The position numbers were made by a program, and so were the translations under genes. The notes beneath the pieces are model-generated. The model did no database searches and was not told the origin of the DNA. It was given only the letters and a program-made list of their open reading frames with translations. From positions 40,358,840 through 40,422,839 of the forward strand of contig CM049322.1 in the NCBI GenBank assembly GCA_026874595.1: 64,000 nt of DNA, in the 5' to 3' direction. Within the stretch, counting starts at the first letter, position 1. Each line of letters begins with the position of its first letter. Positions 10,893-20,760 of this stretch are shown here, one piece after another. This stretch comes from Sipunculus nudus. Its lineage: Eukaryota > Annelida > Sipuncula > Golfingiida > Sipunculidae.

Positions 10893-11355
10893 CCATTTCT
10901 TGGTAGGGTGCATATAAAAGTTATAAGCTATTATCGGTTTAATTCATAATAAATACTAAGTCAATTAAACCTTCATGAAGGAAAATCATGCATTGTTTCT
11001 ACAGGTTATGGTTATTTCAGGGATTTAAACAATAGCAGTTTGTCGCAACAATCCTACCAAAGACATGATGCTCATTCTTGATACAGAAACAAAATTGAAT
11101 AAAAGTGAAAAATGATGGCTGTGGTTATGCGATTATGTAAAGTAATTCTTTTTTTTAAACTGCTTTTTTATTATGTTGAATAAACTATTTTCTTAGATTC
11201 TTAGAAAAGCATTTTTGTTGTGGCCTTGCTGATTAATAAGTTTTGGTTTCTAGAGGAACAGGATTTATTAAATGTTGTTTGAAAAAGGCCTTAGTTGACA
11301 TTTTGGAAAATATGCTCGTTAAAGGATAGTCAATTTTCCACAATAGTATATACAC

Positions 11356-11358
<3 letters not shown>

Positions 11359-11403
<45 letters not shown>
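11359..11403. repeat. (TA)n microsatellite
   Basis: About 22 uninterrupted TA units. Confidence 0.95.
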
Positions 11404-11406
<3 letters not shown>

Positions 11407-12186
11407 ACACAAAAATAAAAAAAATGAAGCCACATTCTTTTTCGCCAGCATAACTTCAATTCATTATTAATATCCTTTATATCCATGAACATGACTGCCA
11501 TAAAAAGAATTAATTCCTTCGCTGCCCTGGTAATGTAATTCTTAAAATAAAATGATTACCATCATGATATTTAGAGACATAAATTGATATTTTTACCAGG
11601 ACAAGTCTATAGTCGTGAATAATATCCAAGCTTGTCACATTTAATTAGTTTGGCGTCATTTGTAGGCCACTCGGAAAATAATAAAACCATGGAACAAGGG
11701 TTAAGCCTCCTTGCAGTTTGCCATCCCTGAAACAGTCCACAGATAGTGGGACCAAAGTAGAGGTTTAATCTTGGATTGTCATAAAGGATGACACTGCTAC
11801 GATTCGTCTATTGCTGCGTAAAATCAGGAGAAAATATACTTTACTTTCTTGTTGAGAACTCATGGAAGCCGTTTTATTTGACAGATTAGTCGGTGATCCA
11901 ATCTGGTCATTGTACCCCAGAAATTCCTGTAGCGTCCTGTTTTATTGTTCCAGATTATATTTCCTGTTTATGTGAAATCCCGGGAAATGTCAACTTAATG
12001 TTTATACAGAGTCATTAGCTTGTGTTTTTGCTATGAATCGTTCGGACGGACAATTTAATCCTCTTAGTAATGTCTATGAACTTCGTTTTTAAAACCCTTC
12101 CGTATTACGGATTTGTGTGATAACCGTGCTGAGTAGATGCTATTTAAAGTTAAAGCTGTGCTTGCAGGGGTCGTTAGTGGAGGTCG
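11404..12186. other. Unannotated DNA
   Basis: No gene, RNA or repeat recognised. A non-repetitive segment around 11630-12060 has intermediate composition. Confidence 0.4.
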
Positions 12187-12250
12187 TGAGTATGTGTGTA
12201 TGTGTGTGTGAGAGAGAGAGAGGGGGAAAGAGAGGGAAGGAGAGAGGAAC
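12187..12250 (+). repeat. TG/GA-rich simple sequence
   Basis: A short run of GTGTGTGTG passes into GAGAGAGAGA and then an imperfect purine tract. Confidence 0.85.
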
Positions 12251-12430
12251 CAGGGGCGGATCCGGATTTAGGTAAAGGAGGGAGTCCAACCTGGAAGGAC
12301 TATTGACAAGCCTAAAGAAAGGTCCTCAGATCCGGCAAAGGGGGCCCAGGGCTAAAAAGCTCTGTTGAAACCCTAACGAAGGGGCAGCGGCGGCTGGGCT
12401 GAAAAAAGGGGAGTTCAGGACGAAAATTCT
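12251..12430 (+). mobile_element. hAT-like DNA transposon end (fragment)
   Basis: CAGGGGCGGATCCGGATTT followed by GGAGGGAGTCCAACC resembles the characteristic CAGGGGCGGATCC terminus of hAT-family elements seen widely in invertebrates. I find no matching opposite terminus or target duplication, so this is a truncated relic. The call is from motif memory. Confidence 0.45.
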
Positions 12431-13378
12431 GTTGCTGAATGGTTCAATACCTACATGGTACACCGATACTGTGTTTGCAGCTGAAAATTAACTGATACAC
12501 TACATGCAAAAATCTGTATGTCAAGGAATGACTAAATATACAAGACTTTTTTACGGAAAATCAAAATATTATAGGCAGACGATACATTACACAGGGGAAT
12601 ATTTATTTTTGGTTAAAATGTATCTGTACAAATTATTAAAAAAAAATCAGACATAACAGTGTCTTTCATGTAAATGTATCTTAAGTTCTTTTTCTCTTCT
12701 TTAAATTAGTTAAGCTCCTCTCTACCTGTCGTAACTTAAGAAAAGCACGTTGTTTTAGTATGCGAGAATAGAAGGTGACACTGAAGGTCCCTTTATTGAA
12801 TTTCGTAAAGTGACACCACTTTTATATATTTAGCTAACGGGAGACCGGAAACAGGACCCATTTCCGGTGAACAACAGTAAGTAACCTAAACCCAATCCAA
12901 CAGAAGTGCTCTGTAAACTGACCTGTCTACTCAAAGGACGGCTCGATACCGTGACGTCAGCAGACTGGCTTTGTTTGTCGCATTTGCGATCGCATTACGT
13001 GCCGATGATGCGCAGGGGAGTACTGACACAGTCACCTGAAACCTTTTGCGAGCCAGCACAGCGTAACAGGATCAGTAAGCTAAGCGTTATCCCCATTAAC
13101 CCTGGATGTATACGGACATTTCGGTTCAGTAAGCGATGCAAAGGTCTTCCCCTTCCATCTTAGAAGCTGCACAAAGTATTATAGACAGTCTTCCCGCCCC
13201 TGAATTGTACTTTGTAACGTGTTTAGCCCCTGCCTGGTAAACCCATGGATCAGATCATATTTTACCTTGAAAGGATTAGGCCCTGCCTTCACCTTTTAAC
13301 GTTAAAAGCTGTCGCCTTCACATTTCCTCCTTGTCACTCGTCTTTTTTTATGAACAACCATGAATAACATATCTTATT
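12431..13378. other. Unannotated DNA with a CRE-type palindrome
   Basis: No supported gene. At 12906-13163 an 85-codon frame is open on the plus strand but has no recognisable domain. The segment is less AT-rich than its flanks and contains a full TGACGTCA site at 12952-12959. Confidence 0.4.
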
Positions 13379-13411
13379 TCTTGTAACCGCTTCACTGAAG
13401 CGGTTACAAGA
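13379..13411. repeat. Perfect 16-bp inverted repeat with a 1-nt centre
   Basis: TCTTGTAACCGCTTCA is followed by one C and then its exact reverse complement TGAAGCGGTTACAAGA. There is no mismatch over 32 paired positions. No T-run follows, and nothing nearby suggests a transcript terminator. Confidence 0.95.
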
Positions 13412-13590
13412 CGGGAAGGCTTCTAAGGGTTCATGAGTTACATGTATTTCTCAGGTCATGAACACCTGACGTATTTTGTTATTTTTTACTTTGACGGTTC
13501 GGGTAGTGAGGTCAGACGTCCCGATATCTCGAGCGTCAGGCTGAATAAAACTTGCATAAGATGGCTACAGGAAAATATAAAGGGTAAGTA

Positions 13591-13815
13591 CATTGTCGCA
13601 CCACTGTTTGAACGAAAATCCGACACTCGCAAGTCGAATGTCGGAACACAGGTTTATATGATAGGTTATTACATTGTCCCAGCACCGTCTGGATGAAATT
13701 CCGAAAGTCGCAAGTCGAATGTCAGAAAACGGGTTTATTAGATAGGTTATTACATTGTCCCAGCACCGTTTGGATGAAATTCTGAACTCGCAAGTCGAAT
13801 ATAGGAATTCAGGGT
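13591..13815 (+). repeat. Tandem repeat, three 81-bp units
   Basis: CATTGTC(G/C)CA(C/G)CAC opens copies at 13591, 13672 and 13753. Each also contains CGCAAGTCGAAT and, in the first two, GATAGGTTATTA. The third copy runs into the adjacent larger duplication. Confidence 0.9.
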
Positions 13816-14406
13816 ATACTACGTGTATACCGCTCCATTTATGAAATACACGGCCTCTTGCTTTCGAGAAGAAAATAATAATAAAAAAAAAAACCAAAAT
13901 GAAATGGGCTTGGTTCTATTATAATGTATCGTCTCTACAGAGCAATATGGTAACATGTTGTACATGTTTGACATCAAACTGGCAAACTTCAATTTACTAT
14001 GTTGAAAGAATCGAGGTTGAATTATTGTAACAAGCAAATTAAAACTGTTTGACAATTTATTTAATATAAAATTTCTATTCATGAAAGTCTTCTTTAAATC
14101 AAGTCCAGAATGGAATGTCGGAATTCAGGGTATACTGCTAGTATACCGCTCCATCGATGAAGCATCTTGCTTTCAAGAAGAAAATAATAATAAAAAAAAA
14201 TGAAATGGGCTTGGTTCTATTATAATGTATCGTCTCTACAAAGCAATATGGTTACATGTTGTATATGTTTGACATCAAACTGGCACTTCAATTTACTATG
14301 TTGAAAGAATCGAGGTTGAATTATTGTAACAAGCAAATTAAAACTGTTTGACAATTTATTTAATATAAAATTTCTATTCATGAAAGTCTTCTTTAAATCA
14401 AGTCCC
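13804..14406 (+). repeat. Tandem duplication, two copies of about 300 bp (period 316)
   Basis: Copy 1 begins at 13804 and copy 2 at 14120, both with GGAATTCAGGGTATACT. Both end with TCTTCTTTAAATCAAGTCC. Identity is very high apart from small deletions in copy 2. Open frames on the minus strand in both copies simply reflect the duplication. Confidence 0.92.
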
Positions 14407-15527
14407 GACTCAAACAATCATACATAAGGAATGCAAGGCTGATTAACACTCACTCAAAAATGATTAATAATAGCAGTATATTAAAGAATTACCTAGGAAC
14501 ATGTTAAAAAGTCCATAATGATAATAATAAATAACGACCGTTATAAGTCTTTTCAAACTATATTTTTGTCCACATTCATGTTTTTTGTTGGTCTTTGAAT
14601 CACTGCTTTTCATTTTGGTTTTCCTATACCCTTTAATGTTCTCGATAACTATTATCTGGTTGTATTTCATTGGAACAGGAATACAAAAAATAAACATAAT
14701 TGATATATTCATGTTAATTTTGACATACCGATAAATTTAAAACTTTTCATTCCAATATTACTCTTAAAACAGAAGTAATATGAACACCATTGGTGACATG
14801 CCTCTAAATACTCACTGCCCTCAGTCGCAAGAACGCTGCAAGAAACGTACCAAGGTCGGCTCTAATGTAGAAGATTCTGTGAAAAACCGTTCTGAGAAAA
14901 CCTTAACATTATTACAGTTGAAACAAGATTGGATATTAAGGGAAATAAATTAGATCCGCAGCCCCACGAAGCGACAACTTCCAATACTTTCGGTTCGATT
15001 TCTCAGCAAAACGGAGTCCGTAACTGCCAGATAAAGAACAAAAGCGTGACACAATCCATTGTGGTAAAAGCTTTCAAGGCGAAACTGCCTTTACCCTCAA
15101 AAGGACTGTGGTAATTTTGCAATTCTATCATTTCCCGCAGAAATTATCGCACAAATGTAAGGATTATTTTTTTTACAAAGCTGTACGCTTACCGACCTAT
15201 GATAATGTTAAATGTTCAATAATGTTTTCTATATCGGTGCTCAATTAATGTCTTTCATAAACAATTAGTTTTTTTTCAAGCAAAATTGCCTGAGATCATT
15301 AACCACATTTCTAATGTCTCACTCCTTTATAAATAAATACAGGATAAACAAAATATTTGGTGGACTGACCAGTAATTATATCAGTTCTAATTAATCACTA
15401 TCACCATCATCATCATCATCAGCATTGATAATTTTTTTTCTCTATTCAATTATATATGAACTAAACGCAATCATGAGCATCATCACTGTCATATTATTTG
15501 GTGTTATAAGAAGTATTATTGATTTTT

Positions 15528-15530
<3 letters not shown>
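14407..15530. other. Unannotated AT-rich DNA
   Basis: No gene recognised. A short (CAT)n run lies at about 15402-15420. Confidence 0.45.

Positions 15531-15569
<39 letters not shown>
15531..15569. repeat. (TA)n microsatellite, left of MITE
   Basis: Continuous AT dinucleotides up to the terminus of the MITE. Confidence 0.95.
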
Positions 15570-15572
<3 letters not shown>

Positions 15573-15746
15573 TGGAACTCCACAATTAGGACCACCTTGG
15601 GGACTGACCAAAGTGGTCGTAATTTTGAGGTGGTCGTATCTGTGAAACTGTAAGTTACGTGAATCGTATATGCGGGACCAAGAAAAGTGGTCGTAATTGT
15701 GGGGGTGGTTGCAATTGCTGGGTGGTCGCAAGGCTGGGTTCCACTG
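15570..15746. mobile_element. 177-bp MITE of pogo/Tc1-mariner type, inserted in a TA microsatellite
   Basis: The left end is CAGTGGAACTCCACAATTAG, then GACCACC. The reverse complement of the right end is CAGTGGAACCCAGCCTTGCG, then ACCACC, giving imperfect terminal inverted repeats of about 27 bp. The flanking dinucleotides are TA on both sides, the target of the Tc1/mariner/pogo group, although the surrounding (TA)n makes the duplication uninformative. Internal copies of GTGGTCGTAATT suggest subterminal repeats. There is no coding capacity. Confidence 0.75.
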
Positions 15747-15748
15747 TA

Positions 15749-15797
<49 letters not shown>
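15747..15797. repeat. (TA)n microsatellite, right of MITE
   Basis: Continuation of the TA repeat after the MITE, with one G interruption. Confidence 0.95.
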
Positions 15798-15800
<3 letters not shown>

Positions 15801-16505
15801 TGAAATTTTACCACGTGTGATTTTTTTTTGTTCTTTTGTACTCATTCCCATGAATTGAAACTTTCCGTTTATGATCTGTTTGTGTCACCTATTAAATTAC
15901 AGACTGACATCTCGTGGCAATCGGAATGACCATAAATATATGGCGTCTTTCAAGGTTAACAAGACTTCCTCAAATACGCAGTAATCTATATAGGGCCCAA
16001 GGTTGCTCCAAACAATATTGCACTGACAGAGTGAAAATAAAGAACATTCGAGAAAAATGGATGATTTGCTGTAAACGCCGTTTGGAAGAATTGATGGTAC
16101 TATTCTCAGAGTTTAATAAGAGTCGGGTCCAAATAGGTTTTGAAAAAACGAGGTGCCTCTTGACAGATTTCATTTATGACAAAGCGGTTCCATTTTACGA
16201 CCCGATTGGAGATATTAACGATGGATGTGACCGGTTAAAATTCATCATTGAACAGAGATAAATCTGGAAACCTAGGGCGTGTTGTCAAATATATTCCAAT
16301 ATTCAGACGCACAACATCTAAACCGAATGGGGATTTTACATCAGCCCGCGATGAATGCTACCAGTGTTATTATCTCTGTGATACGCAATAAGTGTGCAAC
16401 ATATAAAAGGTTTTACTGACTGAACATTAAATAATCATTGAAAAAAAAACTGAATACAGTAAGATTAACTATATCTTTCATTCTGTCTCGTAGGGTCAGT
16501 CCTGT
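15798..16505. other. Unannotated DNA with one uncertain open frame
   Basis: A plus-strand frame is open from ATG 15926 to TAA 16261 and is rich in K, R and E with several cysteines. It has no domain I recognise. A possible upstream splice acceptor at 15901-15902 is followed in frame by a stop, so it does not support an exon. I do not call it a gene. Confidence 0.4.
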
Positions 16506-17235
16506 GTAGCCCGGTACTGTGCCCCTGGTCCTATATCCCCAGTCACTACTCCCTCCCCCCACCTATGTTCCCAAGTGCCTATGTTCCGATGTACCCAGGC
16601 ACCCCCGTCACAATGTTCCTCCATATCTATGTTCCCCGGTGCCTGTTTCTCAATACACACTACCTATATTCCCTGGTCACGATGATCCCCGACGCATATG
16701 TTCCTCAGTGCCTATATTTTCCAGTAACCAGTACTTATGTTCCCAATCGCTACCCCCCCTGTCACAATGTTCCCATTATCTATGTTTCCCAGTTCCAATG
16801 CTTCACAGTACCTATGTTCCCCGGTTACAACGGTCCGATACCTATGTTCCCTGTTCCTGTTACATATGTTCCCCAGAGCCAATGTTTTCCAGTACCTTTG
16901 TTTTCCTTTCATAATGTTCCCCGGTATTCATATTAACCAGTGGTCATAGGCCCGTAAATATGTTACCGGTGCCAATATTCCCCGTTACTTATGGTCCCCA
17001 GTGCCTATGTTTCTGAGTTCCTATATTCACCGGTCATAATGTTCCCCCATACCTATGTTTCACAGTGCCTGTTCCGCTGTACATTGTTCCCCAGTACATT
17101 GTACATTGTTCCCCGGGCACAATCATCTCCCCACCTATCTTCCCAAGTTCGTATGTTTCTCTATCCCTATGTCCCACGGTGCCTGTTTTCCAGTACATTA
17201 TACTTATGTTGCCAGGTACAATGATCCCTGCGTCT
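16506..17235 (+). repeat. Highly degenerate 16-bp minisatellite
   Basis: About 0.7 kb is made of diverged units of the type CCTATGTTCCCC(A/G)GTG alternating with (T)CACAATGTTCCCC. Period is near 16 bp with many indels. Long frames rich in Met-Phe-Pro and Tyr-Val-Pro occur in all plus-strand frames and are a translation artefact of the repeat. Confidence 0.85.
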
Positions 17236-20188
17236 GATAGCAAGGGAGCTGGAATTTAACGATGATACAGGCATCAAGATGCGATTTAAAAAAAAACAGA
17301 AAGAAAGGATGTAAAATTCCTTGCCATTGACTATATATTTCATAGCTGATTATGAAATCCAAAATTATTTATAAATATATCACCTAAGCTGTTCCCCTAG
17401 CTGTGCCTTCTTGTGACAGATTCGAGCATTCAAGCTCTGTACAACGCCTATACAATTCTGTCGGTGTACAATCTGCATAACATTATTCACTGAATTGTGT
17501 CCATCTGATTGAGCTCCGACATGCAAGTGTTTCGTTGCTTCAAGTATTTGCTTCAATACTAAATGAAAAAGAAACCTAGAATAATTTGTATCTGTCTGAC
17601 TGAGCTCTATACAAAGTATCCACTTTTCATGTAAAGGCTTGCGGTACATTTCAGACGTTTCACATTTCAGCTGCAAGACGTTTACAAGCCTTACGCATTT
17701 TTAAAAAATATGAAGTCAGTGACGTTTCATAGGCTAACTCACTCGAGGGTTTTCCAGGCAACTATGTATTTATAACCTTAAGATTCATATAGAGTGCCGA
17801 TATATTAGTCTGGTACGACTGCGTTCTGTATAACCCACAAACCATATATGTAGACATATATAAAATGAAATGTATCAACTGTAAATGTAGCAATCGTGCA
17901 CATGATTAACTATATGTCTGATGCAGCATATTGATACATTCAAATCTCGGATCGAGGGCTTAGTTTCTAAAGCATCTGTAAAAAGTACATCAGATACAGT
18001 ATAGTTAAACAGACACAGCGAGCAATATTTACCAAATTGCGTCTCTGGAAGAACACGCAACACGAACAGATCTTGACTAGTATAACACAGATATGCAAAA
18101 ATAGCTTCATAAAGGGACATGTTACATATTGTCCCATCTAAATCTACAATATAGTAATTTATCAAACTTTCAAATTATATATATATTTTTTTAATTCAAA
18201 GTATAATTATTTAAAATGGATTGTACAAATAGTTATTATAACTACAAAAAGGCACTATCTACAATGCAGGTGGTAGCGTTCGATAATGTTAAAACCAGAA
18301 ATCCGGTCCACTGGCCACTACAACCCACTCTTATAGCCATACCGGAGATCGACCCAGGTCGCAGCGAAGAGCCGAACGTTTCATCCCACGACTATCCCGG
18401 TCCATTTTTTGGTATGAATCAAAGCGCAAGTTCCTGTGTATAGCTAAATTCTTACCTGAGCTCTAAAACTAAGTGATTTTTTCACCTGGGGTCTTAGAAA
18501 TTGCCATTTATAAGTAAAATGAACCTGTCATCAGCACTTTTGTCCGGCTCAGACCAAAGCGCAACCATAGTAGGTGGTGGGCGAGTAGCATGTATCGCTC
18601 ACAAAACCAATTTTGGCAGATAAACGCCAAGCAAGTCTCAAAGCTTTTGTCTGGGTGCACCTTACGTGAAATTACAGATTTAGACGGACCAATTTCCTGC
18701 CGATTCAGCTTTCCCATCTCGTGCTGATAGGCATAACAGACGCTGAACGAAGGTATTACCAAACCATATCGGCCAGAATTCGGTTATAACAACAATTCAC
18801 TAAGAAATGGAACCACTTAAGGCAGAACCTTGAAGCCAAGGACAATGCTATGTTTATATTAAAGATTTCTTTCTTGACAATAGCACAATGCACAATTATT
18901 GTTCAAATTATATTATGTATGTGCTCTGTCTGTAGGCATTGCCTGTATCGTATTATATCTTTGGGGAACAGGCGACGTTTGAATACGTCCATACATTTAA
19001 TAACATTCCCGTTGTGGACGTTTTTCTTGCCCTGATCGAGTATGTTGCATGGAAAATAAGATAAAGGGACATGCTTTATTTTAATATGGTTTGTGTAATG
19101 TAGTGGTTTCTAAAATCACGTGATTTCAAACATGCACAGTTGTCTTACCAAGGACACAGAACGAGTTCCGAGACCTTCGACAACATTTCCCGTGCAACAA
19201 AGCTGTTGTCTTATAAATGCAGTCGAAGAATGTGCCTATTAATTAAAATGAATAACAAAGTTTCCCACCCGTTCGAATGACATAGATTGTTTTCCTATAC
19301 AACTCAAGGTTATGTTACGCTTGGTCCTATAATACCTCATCTACGCACTGTCGATTTTCAAGTATCAATTAGCCTCACCATGAAATTTACGTGCCTTAAT
19401 AGCATATTCATTTAATGAATAATTACCAGGATAACTGTTCCGTGCAGCCTATCAGGTCACCGATATTACATTAAATCGCTAGTCATCTGACAATAATAAA
19501 ATCTGCATAATTTGGGAGAGCTCTGACACAGAACACGATTAGTCTGTACGACTACCCATGTTAGCATGTTTTAAGGGATATTTTTTTTTTATATTCAAAA
19601 GAGACAGAATTAAAAGTTCTAGGCCAAAGGTTGCAGTAGCTATTCCTCCGACTACTGAGTGAATAATAATGTATTACCTGCATGGCACGTAATTCGTGTG
19701 AGACAAATAATCCAACATATTGCAAGACAGTCCACATTGACTGCGGTATGTGTAGCGTCAGTAAATGCGACGTCTACGTCTTTGACATTTGTGACGACTT
19801 TATTGTCTTGTAAACAGCTCTCTTAAGGAAGACCTTCTGTGAAGGAGTTTTTAGGGGCTCATTATAATAATGTCAAAAGGGCGGGGAATAAGGGCTCCAG
19901 TGGTGAGGTAAATTCATATCCATATATTTTACTTTGGTTTGCTATTGATCGAATTAGGTCTTGGAGATTGATGATTAACTTTATATCCTTAAACAGTTAA
20001 CATTCCTACGAAGCTCAAACAAACAATGTGTCTATCTTAACTACAAAACAGTCCAAATGTCGGCACAAAAAGAATTAATATACTATAATCCTAGGGAGCA
20101 CAACTCTTGAGTAATTACGTTTTTTTTAGGACATTTTGACATCAGAAAAGGCATTAGAAATATATCCATCGAACCCGCCCTTTCTCTG
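17236..20188. other. Long unannotated stretch with one uncertain minus-strand frame
   Basis: No supported gene. The minus strand has a 98-codon frame at 17380-17676 containing SDGHNSVNNVMQIVHRQNC and a 96-codon frame at 17875-18165. Composition of the former is protein-like, but I recognise no family and see no clear splice sites. A piece of the CACTACAACCCACTC dispersed repeat lies at about 18311-18375. Confidence 0.4.
18311..18375 (-). repeat. Dispersed SINE-like repeat fragment
   Basis: Shares CACTACAACCCACTC and the following GCC-rich block with the copy at 5528-5656, in the same orientation. Only a short portion is preserved. Confidence 0.4.
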
Positions 20189-20290
20189 TCGATTGCTCAT
20201 TCTCTCTCTCACCCCCTCTCTCTCTCTTTCTCTCTTTTTCTCTCTTTCTCTGTCTGTCTCTTTCCCTCTCTCTCTCTCTATCTCCCTCTG
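20189..20290 (+). repeat. Polypyrimidine (CT)n tract
   Basis: About 100 bp of CTCTCTCT with TTT and CCC interruptions. Confidence 0.9.
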
Positions 20291-20439
20291 TCGAATACAC
20301 TCCTATTCTGAAGTGAACAACAGTCATTACATGTGTTTGAAATTTGGAAGATTAGAACTAAGAGAGAACCTAATGTTTATCGGTTGTTTGTGAGTCGCAG
20401 GAGCACTAAAATTGGTATGATTAATTATTCTGGGAGACA

Positions 20440-20760
20440 ATACAAGGCACGCGGGACATTACTTAATGGCGCCTGTTAACAAACGGCGCACTAATTAACC
20501 TCAATGGCGACAATGATTGTCTTTAGCCAGTGACAATCATCATCAGAACTAACATTATCATCAGAGGGAGCAGATTAGGATGAAACCTTTGCAAACTTAC
20601 GACTCTCTTGATCAAAGTTCAGGCTTAATTAATCCAGCACTCCATTAATTGGCGCTGTCACTGTTAGTGTTGCAATATCTTCATTGGTATTTTCATAAAT
20701 ATTTTATGCCACTGATGATTTCATAAGTAATCTATAATTACCCATTTGGATTTTATGTAA
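20440..20760. promoter_or_regulatory. Candidate cis-regulatory segment with clustered developmental TF sites
   Basis: Non-repetitive DNA carrying ACAATGATTGT (20510-20520, opposed SOX cores), GATCAAAG (20610-20617, TCF/LEF), TTAATTAATCC (20625-20635, with a TAATCC bicoid/OTX core) and ATTAATTGG nearby. The motifs are visible; that they form an enhancer is inference, as each core is short. Confidence 0.3.

Noticed and set aside
15494-15851. 106- and 111-codon minus-strand frames
   Set aside because: They consist of Tyr-Ile repeats from (TA)n flanking the MITE, with the MITE itself in the middle.
15926-16261. 112-codon plus-strand frame as an exon
   Set aside because: No domain recognised, the plausible upstream splice acceptor leads to an in-frame stop, and frames of this length occur elsewhere here by chance.
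16519-17259. Several overlapping Met/Pro/Tyr/Val-rich frames
   Set aside because: Artefacts of the degenerate 16-bp minisatellite, open in several frames at once.
17875-18165. DLDGTIC at the start of a minus-strand frame as a HAD phosphatase motif
   Set aside because: The match is one short motif; none of the later HAD motifs or fold-like pattern follows.
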